A program made the position numbers and the translations under genes. A DNA stretch of 64,000 bases. Origin: Rotaria macrura. Taxonomy: Eukaryota > Rotifera > Eurotatoria > Philodinida > Philodinidae. The stretch is from NCBI GenBank assembly GCA_900239685.1, contig OENT01000654.1, positions 24,086-88,085 of the forward strand, written 5' to 3'. The notes under the pieces are model-generated. The model saw nothing but the letters and a program-made list of their open reading frames with translations. It had not been told where the DNA came from and did not search any database. Below, piece by piece: positions 12,684-23,559 of this stretch (the first letter of the stretch is position 1; each line of letters starts with the position of its first letter).

Positions 12684-13813
12684 GTGAGAGTCGATTTCGT
12701 TGAGTTTGAGCAAAAGACAAGTTCACTCTCGATCTTTCAATTCACTGAGTTTTCACAAAATTGCTTCAGATGTGGTCTGTTCGACACGCCGAGCGACGAA
12801 GAAGACGACGATGAAGTCATCAATTGTGAGAATAAAACCTATCGAAAGAAATCTCAGCTTGAAAGAGTCGCGACATTGAACGATTATCTAAAATCGAGAA
12901 ATTTTTGTCGCCGAAACATTTCGATTTCTGATAGAATTCATCTCGAGTTGAATTCAATTGAAATGGGTATTAGCTAGAGAAAACGAAAATCTGTATGAGC
13001 CTTAATATTGATCAATAAGCACATTGCTTGTGGCTTCTCAGTCTCGTCTCATCGCTGAAGTGAATCGACGTTCGCTGCTCGTCTTCCATGTGGATTCTAT
13101 CGAGCATTATTTTCCTTTCGTTGGTTTCAATGCGCTTCTTTGTTTCATCAGTCTTATCCATATTGAACATAGGATCGACCGAGTTCAGCCGATCGCGTTC
13201 GAAGATAACTCCCGAAAAAGATTTCGATCTGTGCGACATTGAACGGAATCAACTTAAGTCACTCGATCATTAACATTCATCTCTTGTTATCAGAGAAGAG
13301 ACAACTGCTCGATTCAACTTCCGAACAGCGAATGACTAAGTCGACTTTCTTCGATCGATGTCACTGCTTTGGCTTCCGTCGTTTGAATAAAATCGAGTTT
13401 CGTTTTCTCCTCTTTCGACTTCCTCTCGACGAACAGTTTGATTTTCAGTTGCGAGTCAATGCTTATAATCACGAAATAGATCGACTTTCGATCGACAACA
13501 ATCATTTAAATCGAACCGAAAACTGTTGGTTTCGTCAACAATTGAAATAGATTTAGCAGATAATTCTCAATATGAACATTTTCTTTTCGCCGATATTTAT
13601 CTCGACGATTTCAATTTCGATAAGGGGAGTTATGAGAGAGAAACTCAAACGAGATTAGGCTTTATGGAAAACGAAGAAATCAACTGTTTCACCGGACAAA
13701 TCGATCGAATGAACTTAACTCTCTCCCATCGTCTTCGTCTTTTGAACGAATCGCCGACAATCAATCTCAATATAAACAGGAAAAACTGGCTCGATTGTCT
13801 CTCGCGAAAATAA
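12684..13813 (+). other. Possible unrecognised coding segments, low support
   Basis: Frames at 12684-12977 and 13526-13813 have hydrophilic, acidic compositions (for example DTPSDEEDDDEVINC in the first and FADIYLDDFNFDKGSYE in the second). I could not join them with phase-matched splice sites, and no family is recognised. The local TCGA-rich composition opens long frames by chance, so these may be noise. The rest of 12208-14079 holds nothing else I can support. Confidence 0.15.
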
Positions 13814-14079
13814 TCTCGGATCTTTTCTCTTACACTGCTAGTTAAATTCAATAAAACAAAGAAGTTTGGAGAGATTAGTCGCGAGATCGATCCCAGGGGA
13901 AATGATCAAGTTGCACGAAACGGTGATTTTGTTGGTTTCATCTTGAGTCGAACCGATGAATGGAAGTGGCCGATCGGTATCGATACGGAAATGGAAAATC
14001 GAAGAGGGACGGTCAATCAGCGAACACAGATCGTGAGAGGAGAAGAAGAAGAAAAGAGAAGTAAAAGGCGAGCAATCGG

Positions 14080-14112
14080 TTTATTTCGAATAAATGTGTC
14101 AATAGTTTATTT
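14080..14112 (-). terminator. Polyadenylation signals of the neuropeptide gene
   Basis: Two AATAAA hexamers on the minus strand, at 14112-14107 and 14085-14080, begin 4 and 31 bases after the stop codon of the peptide precursor. Confidence 0.6.
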
Positions 14113-14115
14113 CGT

Positions 14116-14663
14116 TTAAAATAAGAGTTTGATCAACTCGTCGAGTGAATTCGACGACGGCTGTTTTGATACGAACACCGATCGTGATTCTGATGGAGAC
14201 GCTGAATCCAACAAAGACGTGGAATCGGACAACGAACGTTTGTCAAGAGCCCAACTGCACACTTTCCACAGACATTCTAAGAATTCAAATTAGAAATCGA
14301 AATTAAACGAGAAGACAAATTTTCCTTGTAAAAACATACGTCGGCCTCGTTTCTGCAACGATCGAGTTTGTAGATCAGTTGGGTGAAGAGACAAGCCATC
14401 CCACCACGGCGAAACTTGTCTCTGCTCGTTGGCGAGAGTTTCACGTTGTAAGATCTTCGATAAGAATTCGTCGTTTGAGTCGAGTTCCGATTCGAACCAG
14501 CGAGGTCTCTGGCAATGACAATTAACAAAACGAGTCGCTTCAAATAAAGAGACGAGCAAAAACAAACGATATTTACTTGAACGTCATTTATTCTGTACGA
14601 ATAAACGAGAACTAATTCGAGACAAACAAATATTAATATCAATTCACTTTTTAGCATCGTCAT
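14116..14663 (-). CDS. Neuropeptide precursor, urotensin II / somatostatin / allatostatin C-like
   Basis: Three exons (14663-14577, 14508-14340, 14276-14116) are joined by introns of 68 and 63 bases with donors GTAAAT and GTATGT and acceptors CCAG and TTAG; phases 0 and 1 match. The product is 138 residues. Residues 1-22 form a signal peptide (hydrophobic ILIFVCLELVLVYS). A propeptide of about 60 residues follows, ending at a dibasic QKR. Then comes GRQCLWKVCSWALD, followed by a second dibasic KR and a Ser-rich tail ending IKLLF. The predicted mature peptide holds a six-residue Cys ring, C-LWKV-C; the ring spacing and the Trp-Lys pair match urotensin II (C-FWKY-C) and the WK core of somatostatin. 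From memory, spiralian allatostatin C peptides carry a similar WKVC ring. Such peptides are secreted and act on class A GPCRs. There is no C-terminal amidation Gly. The junction codon of exons 2 and 3 makes the Gln just before the first Cys. Confidence 0.82.
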
Positions 14664-17600
14664 TGGGCTCTTCTGGAAATCGACGAGTCTGTTGAATTTA
14701 AATGCTAAAAAAGAATCAAGTTTTCACCAACATGCCTCAACCGTTCACTTTCGTATTTAGAATTCATCTTCGCTTTATGCGTCGAACGGCAACAAACAAA
14801 AAACGGCAAATGAAACCTGTCCAGGGCATGGAAGCGAAGAAGACGTTAATTTAAGGAGAATCAGATTAGTTTAATGAGAACTAGAGCGCGGACGAGGATT
14901 CTTCCGCGTGAATACACCGAGACACGCATTTTGAATAGAATGAATTCGACATTTACTTTCGTGACTTTCTCCTCCAGAGAATTTAAACAACGAGGCGACT
15001 GAAACTTATTTTCAAATAAATGAAAATTCTTTTCACTTCGACGAACATTCATCGATCTGGGTCGACCTCTATTAATCAGCTAATATTCTCATCATTTCAG
15101 CTAATTAAACACTGTTCGACTGTTTATCTTCTCTCATTTAACAAATACAATCGGTGGGACGTTCAACATTAACAACGATTATGGCGACACGACGACTGAA
15201 AGAAGAACAACAAACGAGAAAGACGACTTACAAAGAGAAGGTTTTCCGCTTTTCACGTCTCATTTCGGTCTCTGAGATGAATCAAAAGTAAGTAGAAAAC
15301 GCACGAAGAGTTCGTCCGAAGGCATAACTTACATTGATCTTGGATTCATCGACAAATGAGTTTCGTCACTTTTCTGCTGTGCTTCTTTTTTTTCTTTTTT
15401 TCTCTCTCCCTCTTCTTCTCCTTTGTTCTCTGCAAGAATAAAATCACGCTGATTATCGAACGATGTTAAGTCAAGTTAAGTGTCGGCGATTATTCAATGA
15501 AAATGAATTCTATTCGACCTGAAATCGAAACCTTGAATGAAACGCGACGAGAGATGAGAGACAAGAGACAAGAGACCAAAGACAATGGATCAATGCTCAT
15601 CTGTTACACAATGTCAGATCATTTGCCAATTAAAACAAACATCGCCATTGATTCTTTCAGTTCAATGATAATTAATAAATAATGACTGTGATAAGAGTTG
15701 TTCGAGATCTCTTCACTCTGTCCCGATCAAGCGTTTAGCTCAACAAATTGTTTTGTTTGGCATTGTTAGACCAAGTTACTCGTTTCAAATCGTTCTCGTT
15801 TGGCCCTCTCTCGCTGAAATCAATTATTTAATCAGTTGGTGAACGCTCTTCGTCTTGTCGACAAACCTAACGTCAAGGTGAAAGTTCCGACTAAAATTAG
15901 CTTTGTAATAAAAGGCGAACAGTTGATAATGAGTCCAGTGTCGACCTATAACTCCATTCATTTTTTTTGACGACCTAGATAAAAGGTAAACGGAAAGAAT
16001 CTTGTTCCATGCTAAGAATGACATCTGCTGAAACGCTCATTATCAGCTCATTAAGTTTATCCTATTCGTCATTCTCTTTTCGATTCGATAATCACTCGGA
16101 TAGTTAACACAAAACAAGGAATATTACTATAGAGAGACTCGGTCTCCTAACGAAGCCAACGATATTCATCTTCGTCGTCTGTTCTTTTCAATGTCGTCAG
16201 AAGAATAAGACGCGATGATTTCAACGTCGATTTCAGACTCGATTCAATATTCACTCGCCGATTTCGTCGACGATCAGATCCTCTATTGCTAGCGCGGGTG
16301 AATCGTTGATTCGACCAAGGAACGTGGCTCGGCAACTTAAGTGAATCTAAGAACATGAAATCAATCGAAACGACGATTTATTTCAATTGTTCAACGAGAT
16401 TCTTTACTGACGACTGTGTTCGATGAGATTGAAATCTTCAATGACAATTCATCTTTCAGCTCGACTTTTCTCTTTGGAAGCGACATTGTCTCGTCGACGA
16501 TCGTCCTTCACCTTCCGATTCTAAACAATATTGTTTTTCTTCGTCCCAATAAAATTTTTGTTGAAATCTAGTTCAAGTTTTGTATTCGTCGAACAATTGA
16601 TCATGAATATTTTTTCCGTAAAATTTGACGAATGTCGTTGAAGGATAAAACGAATTTCATATTGTGATTTGCGTTAGACAAAGGCGGTGGCATTGACCAA
16701 GAATTTATTGATGATGAAAATAATCTATCACTTCTATGCCCATGTTCCATCGTTCAATCCTCTTTCTCCTCATTCAACGCGAGAAATCCCTCGTCGATTC
16801 TCTTATTTCATCGGTCTCGGTCTCACATATCTGTCTTCGACGGAATCCAACGAATAATCATTCGAAAAAAGTTGCTTTCATCGGCAGTGCCCTTCTGAAC
16901 AAGCATTCGTTTGATCATTGTCTGCCAGGTTTTTTTATCGAAAAACTAATCGACACACGATGAGCAATGTTTACCTATTCGCGTAATTGAGACATATATT
17001 CGAACACTTTGCTTCGAAATAGATAAATATTCAGACTAAACATGATTCATTGAAATTATTTCACACGTTAAAACTGTCGGCAAAGATCAAAGATCGTCTT
17101 GTTGTCGGAAATGATTGCATGTGTTCTGAATAATTGTCGATGTTCACAAATGGTCATACCGATGTTATCGAACGACGGACTTCGATTTCGTTTGATTTAC
17201 ACTCAAATGAGGTATATTTAACGATGAATGTCCAGTTCGATATGAGAATCGACACAAGACTACTTTCTCGATTCCCGCATTCAACCAAGTGACGCGCAAT
17301 CATTAAGATTGTTAAGCAGATAGTTTATCATAGACGAGTACAGAGACTAGACGCTTGAAAAAATCACATTCGAACCGATTCCACTATCGAAGTAATAGAA
17401 CGAGGAGAAAGATCAGCTGCCGAGTTTTTTTTCTCCGCATGGTCGCCGAATCAGTTGATCAACGACGATTGAACAAATATTTATCAACATTGAAACAAGA
17501 AATTGAATAGAGACTCGAGTAGAATATTGAAGTTAATCAAGAAAATTAAAGCTGCCTTTAGTCCGACTAGTTTTCGAGAGTCGACAATTTCTTATGATCG

Positions 17601-19485
17601 TCACAAAAACTATGACCTTCGTCCATAGTTTTATTCACATTCGATTTAAATCAATAAATTCAGACTATTTGTTTCATCATATGAACTTTCGATCGCGTCT
17701 TTTCTCGCCAACAAATTGCGACTACCTCAGTGCATGTTATGAAAATATTGAACGATCAAATTCGTCCATTATGAAACTCAATATTATCTTCTTAGTATTT
17801 TCGTCTAAGATTATCTTCTACGTTGGATGAAAACAACGAGTCTCTCATTCAGTCTCACCAATAGACAAGTCAAAAAGAGACATCTACAATAAAAATATTA
17901 AAGGGCAACGTCTTCACGAATGACATTCATCGTTCAGTTTTCATGGGCAATCATCGAATTAACTTGTAGAATTCGTTTTCACTGACAACCTCAATCCAAT
18001 TGACCGACGAGCTGTATTTCATAATTAAATAATCTTAAATTCAGTCGATTCTTCAAACATTTCGACGCAATCGAACTGAAGCATTGTTTTCGGAGAATAA
18101 TGTTCGATGAAAAATATGAACGAGAAAACAGTCTCCTTTTTATAGATTAACGAAACGCGTCTGTTTTTTTCATTCTCCTACGATTTATTCTCTATTTGAG
18201 CAGTTATTCTCCGACCGCTAAATAAATCGATTCGACGTGTCAACTTTCATTTCGCTCAATCTCGATTATGGTTAAATAAAGAAAGTCTAAATGAAATGTT
18301 CATTGATTGAAAACCGATCGTTTCAGCCGAATCCGACGAACGCATAATGATTGCAATTCTTCAAATCTATGTCGACGTGAAATCTCCGATTATCATTAGA
18401 CAGTCGACGAACTAATTCGGATTCACCATTGTGATAATTAGCACACGAAGAAGAAGTCGTTTGATTTCAGCACTTGAAAGGTTTGATAAATGAGCTCTTT
18501 TCGGGTTAGCCCAGTTATTGTTAGTTTTAATTGCAACTGAAATAGAATGAAGACAAAAAGTCGAAACAGTTTCATTCCTAGACCAAGTTCATGCAAATCT
18601 GCTTTACACACTGAAATCTGTCTCTGTTGGGTCACGGCGTTATCCAAACGACGTCCGCCGCCCTCGTTCGAAGTATTCACATTTCGAACCCGTAGCCATG
18701 TTGCATTCCAGAGTCGTTGAATTTAATAAATGAAGAATAAATAATGAGACGAAGACGAGTTTTGTTTTTCAAGAGTCAACCCAAGATGATTGTTTCTGAT
18801 GAAAAATATTCTTTTCAATAGAATAACTGAAAACGGTTTATGTGTCACATAATATTAACTAGCTACGTGCACAAGAAAAGAGTTAATAACCTATTCAATA
18901 AATCATTATTTATCATATAGACGGCACTAGTTGACTGACAGAGAACCGATTTATTCTATGAATTGTTAGACATTATTCAAGATGACAACAGAATCAAATT
19001 CTACAGAAGATCTCGTTTCACTAGTCTCTGGTGTGATGATTTTTCTCGTTTGTTTCAATCATTGACATGTTCGTTCGTTTCCATTGATTAGCATTTGTGT
19101 TAATCTTATCAAATAAACATATCGTCACTATTGATATTAATATAGTTGTCAACAAGGGGAAATCGCTCTGCATGGGCCGAGTCTCTCGTTGAAGTTTTGA
19201 ATGTGAATCCACTTGATAGTCGATGAGTGAAATCTCAATTAGCGATTCTATTGGGTGTCGACGTTGATGGGATGACGAACTACGCCTGTTGACAGTCAAA
19301 GAACAATGTTTCATTTGTGAACATTTCAAAGAAACTCGTTTCATCTGCATTATCTTCCATGCGAGGGAAGGAATTATTTCCACAAGAATATTTATCGATT
19401 GACACTCATTCGAGACTTCATCTCTGATGAGATCGATGACATATGAGCGGGACGATTCGAGTCTAAAGAAGCCTCAACATTTCAG
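14664..19485. other. No supportable gene; TCGA-rich intergenic DNA
   Basis: Frames of 60-120 codons occur on both strands, the longest on the minus strand at 19383-19021 (120 codons, with one hydrophobic segment near LLTTILISIVTICLF). None has a recognisable motif. A pyrimidine-rich tract lies near 15380-15425. Confidence 0.4.
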
Positions 19486-19767
19486 CCAAAACAAGTCGGT
19501 GACGAGTTGAGAGATGCCCTTATATTTTTGTCTACATTGGTTGATATCAGAGATGCAACCAGGCCAGACAGAGCTGTCGTTATGTGCGCGCACTTCGCTC
19601 TGGACCTTAACAATGCTCACATTCGACCTCAAATACGACAGAGTCGATTAGCCTAGGAAAATGCATTAGCACTTTCATTGCCTGATCATCTTTTACTGAG
19701 ACATATTGAGCTTATTTCAAAAGTGCTCGACGAATACTTTATTATGGCATTTAGTGTATATATCTAA
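19486..19767 (+). pseudogene. Degenerate coding stretch with in-frame TAG
   Basis: Directly after an acceptor-like TTTCAG (19480-19485) one frame runs 93 codons with a single TAG at 19654-19656 and then TAA at 19765-19767. Its content looks protein-like on both sides of the TAG: DELRDALIFLSTLVDIRD and VVMCAHFALDLNNAHIRPQI before it, LALSLPDHLLLRHIELISK after it. I do not recognise the family. It is either a dead gene or transposon fragment, or an exon whose true reading avoids the TAG by splicing, for which I see no good sites. Confidence 0.4.
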
Positions 19768-20480
19768 GCAAAAACTGTTTAGCAACTAAAGGGTTTAATA
19801 TAGTTTTGTAATATAAGGACAACTGGAAGAGAAAATATACGAGTTTTAATTTAATTTATCGTTGCTCGAAATTCACTGTGGATGAATACTGAGCGTGTGT
19901 GGGAGTTTAAATCTTTCGCGTGTCTACACATCGACGTCCACGCTCGAGTCATCTTCTTATGTCAAAGTTTTCATCTGATAGTCCGAAACAATCGATGGTT
20001 TTTATTCAGTTTGAAAAATAAAACCGATCTATTTTTATTTCATTTGAATTAAAGTTTAATCCCAGACAACGATTTTTCTCATTTATATTACCAAGTGTAA
20101 GTATTGTATTGAATCATACAACAATTTTCAATTTCATATTTCCATTTATCATGTATAATTTGACGATGCCTAATGTTTAATCTGTTACTAAATGTAAATT
20201 ATCGAGATTTAATTGGTATAGAACCGATCTATATATTCAAATTCGAGGTTGAATAAAATTCTACACAAGATGAAACATGGTGGGAAAAAGTCGCAAATAA
20301 TGAAAGTGATGATGAACGTTTTTTAACATATTTGAAAATCAAACATGAATATTCAGAAAATAATTCATGTGAATGATATGAAACGCATGCTGATTTATTT
20401 TTTCTTAGTGTTCCCTTTGTTTTGCTCTTGCTATTCAATAGAGAGGTTCACGAGTCAGTCAAGAATGCAATTTGCTGCTC

Positions 20481-20558
20481 GTGACGGAGCCAGGGGAAGC
20501 TGAGCTTCCTCTAAAAACGTTTCAGCTACCCCTAGGAGTTTTCCTGGCTCCGCTACTG
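20481..20558. repeat. Small fold-back element with GCGGAGCCAGG ends
   Basis: The left end GTGACGGAGCCAGGGG pairs with the right end CCTGGCTCCGCTAC, and the interior (AGCTGAGCTTCC / TCAGCTACCCC) is partly self-complementary. The GCGGAGCCAGG end resembles termini common in small hAT-type elements. No target duplication is clear. Confidence 0.4.
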
Positions 20559-21278
20559 AACTCCCTCACCTGGAGTTTACAACAGAAGATTTACTTTTAG
20601 GCGACTTCTCAATCAACGGTAACTATAATTCTCCTTTGGTTTTATACAATAGAATAAAGAACATTTCAATACGTTTAAGGAAACAAAAATATAAATGAGA
20701 ACCAAATAAATAACGATGATTCATTTTTTTACTGAGTGCATAAACAATACATTGTGAAATACATTAATGTTATAGTTAGACTAGACTGAATAATTAAATA
20801 TACGTGCATACAGCGTATCCGAAAAGTCACATAGCAAGCAGAAAACTATATTTTCATACGATTTATGATCAAATATAAGTTGATTTTTCTCCTGATGGCA
20901 GAGGAAACGTCGAAGATTTAATTCATCGCAATGAAAGGTTTAACAACATCACTTAGAATTATTATCATTCATATAAAAGAGAAAAATTCGTATTTCTGTC
21001 AAAGACAAACAATAGATTTTCTGTTTCTGTCATCTCATGCAAATTCCTCTGCTCTTAGATTTTCAAACGTGAGTAATTCTTTATTTGAATCCGTGAGTTT
21101 TCTCTCTTCTATCTAACTTCTCAGAATTATCTCAAATCGTTACCTACTGAAAAGATCTGTCAACACTGGCAACTTCAGTTAAAGTTTGATAACGTTCTCC
21201 TATGGATAGTGGACAAAACAGTGAAGGTATTTGAGAACGTATTTGCACGTCTTGTTTTTAAGAGCTCTTTTTTGCGTA

Positions 21279-21758
21279 CTCGAAAAGTGAGTACACTCTA
21301 GAATCGGTCAGCGTGTCAGGCCGTCCGTCCTTTTACACGATAACTCTTTACAAATACATTCGATTGAGCTGAAATTTTGTGCACAGAATTTTCTCATCAA
21401 TATCTCGGTCGAGTTTGAAGATGAGAAGGATCCGGCAAGAAATGGCTGAGTTATCGAAAAAATTGTCATTTTTCACCAAGCAATCCCTGAGGTTGGGGTA
21501 CAGGGATTTTTTCAAAAAAACCTTTTTTCTCAGAATTATCCACAACTTATGTAAAGTGACTCAGTTTTTAACGCTGATTCCGAATCTGATATTAGTTTTG
21601 CTTTTTAACAAAACATCGCCTGAAAAAGCAAAAAAACTGCATCCCGAATCCAAATGCCTAGATACGTCACAGATGATCACGAGTTTTGGGGTTTCCCAAG
21701 ATACTTCTTCCGTGCACACATTCTAGAATGACTGATTTGTATCATTCACTTTTTGAAG
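21279..21758 (+). repeat. TA-flanked 480-bp repeat, complete copy
   Basis: A TA on each side (21277-21278 and 21759-21760) encloses CTCGAAAAGTGAGTACAC and its imperfect inverted partner (reverse strand CTTCAAAAAGTGAATGATAC). Near each end lies a TCTAGA palindrome (CTCTAGAATCGG and CATTCTAGAATGAC). The truncated sister copy lies at 731. The 115-codon frame inside (21379-21726) has no family resemblance and is probably chance. Confidence 0.65.
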
Positions 21759-22623
21759 TACACATAACTCTCGGACATAAGTCCGAAGTTTTCTCATTTA
21801 TTTAATAACTTTGTCTGCCTGGGTATTGTTTCAAATCTATCGTTAGATAATATGACAACATTGGTATCTTGTTACCAATTATTAAGTTTATATAGTTTTC
21901 GTTTCAAAAATTTCTTTTTAAATAAAATATTTTTCTATAAAGATCAGCATAGCTATGAAATTCGTGTTCTGGCAAGTGATTTTATTATATGGTTAAATCA
22001 TACTAATGAAAATATCAATGATCCAATCATTAATAAAGGTAATAGAGTTCTTATTTTCCTACAAAGGGTGGTTGTTGCTGTGAATGTGAGAGAATCGAAA
22101 AACTCATGCTTAGTATATACTAACGTCTTTGGCCATACTCATGGCCTCAACTTAGGTCATTCTGTTTATTGCTTTACTGTTTATCGCGTCTTCTCGTTAC
22201 ATAGAATCTGCGTCAGTTGAATAAAGAAACCACGATTTAAATAAAACAAGAAATAAATTCAACGGCCAAACACTTACTCTATTTCATGATTGTCAATCAA
22301 CAAGCCAACATAAGTTGGTTTTTCAGTCGCTTATTCAAAAGAGGCTGAACGATCAATAGCCGCACACTCACATTCATAGACAAGACGCTGAGTGAAAGAC
22401 GACGTTTATATTGTAGTGTACTCACAAAGGTACACAAGCAGAAATTTCTTCTCATTTTTAAACATTCTAGCTGACGGAACATGATCTACTTTAGTGCCCT
22501 AAAATCGATTCTGGACGAGTACCAATTTGAGATTACACGCAAACTTGACCTCGAGGCTAATCAAGTCTCAGTGTTTGGATGTGGGAATAGCATCGCGTGC
22601 GAGTGAATCAAAGATAAGAAGAG

Positions 22624-22650
22624 CCCCCCCCCCCCACACACACACACATA
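22624..22650. repeat. Poly-C plus (CA)n microsatellite
   Basis: A run of about 12 C is followed directly by a CA dinucleotide repeat. Confidence 0.95.
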
Positions 22651-23410
22651 CACCCTCGTCAGTTGAATCAAGTCATGAGATCGCTGATCGAAGAGAATAA
22701 TAAAAGAAAATGCATTTCAGCATTTAGATAAACGGCTTCGGTCATTTAAATCCCTTTTTCCAGACCTCACATGTTTTCTTAGAACTGCTAAGTTAGAAAT
22801 TCGGTGGGATGATATCAAATTTATTAAGATCGAATACTCTACGCATTATTGTAAGGAGATCGCAATCTCGAAAGCTTAAAACACTTGCCGAAAGGAGTCA
22901 GACAGATCAAGTTCTCAAAAATCACAATTTTTCTGATTGAATCTTCCACGCTACAATGATAGTTTTCTTTCGCTTGTTTAGGCAGAAAGTCAAGGCATGC
23001 CTAATTCGAGTTCCGATATAAGTGACACCTCTAACGCATAGAATCACTCATGTTTGCGGCAAAGGCATTGAAAGCGATCAAATTTAATGCGAATTTGAGT
23101 AAAATTCCATCTGCTGCTTTGGTCATAGGAAAAGGGTTGCAAACTCAAATTAGGCAGCTACTCCCTTTTTCATAGGTAATGTTTCTTCGTTAATATGTGT
23201 CTTATTCTTTGTACTCGTTGAAATTTCCGAGTTTTGTCTGACTGAGTGAGGGTTTGAAATGGGACGAGAACGATAACAGGAGTAGATTTTCAAGCTCCAA
23301 CCGCTCGTCGTTCCCGTGTTTAGCCTTTCAAGATCTGCCTGGTGACATGCGACAATCTGTTAACTAGTATCGTTGTTACTTAGATTTCTTTCCTATTGAA
23401 TATGATCAAC

Positions 23411-23434
23411 GATCGATCGATCGATCGATCGATC
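23411..23434. repeat. (GATC)6 microsatellite
   Basis: Six perfect GATC units. Confidence 0.97.
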
Positions 23435-23479
23435 ATGATTCATGATGAAGAAATACAGAAATTAAAAACTGAATGGAAC

Positions 23480-23485
23480 TTTATT
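23480..23485 (-). terminator. Polyadenylation signal of the four-exon gene
   Basis: AATAAA on the minus strand, about 75 bases after the stop codon at 23560. Confidence 0.5.
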
Positions 23486-23559
23486 TGTGGAAATAAAAGC
23501 AAAACGAAAATAATCTCAATTCTTTTCTTTGTTTGTGCTTGCTTTAATGTGACGGATCA

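Larger units (their letters stand above)
21761..23479. other. No supportable gene
   Basis: A 122-codon frame at 21852-22220 (+) and a 41-codon frame from an ATG at 23051 (MFAAKALKAIKFN...) are open, but nothing supports translation. Two microsatellites are listed separately. Confidence 0.4.

Noticed and set aside
14277..14663. 128-codon continuous frame read as a single-exon secreted protein
   Set aside because: Splicing at GTAAAT and GTATGT gives matching phases and a recognisable dibasic-flanked Cys-ring peptide; the continuous frame gives no such sense.
21379..21726. 115-codon frame within the 480-bp repeat
   Set aside because: The gap prevents comparison over most of the frame in the other copy; composition and lack of motif fit a non-coding MITE.
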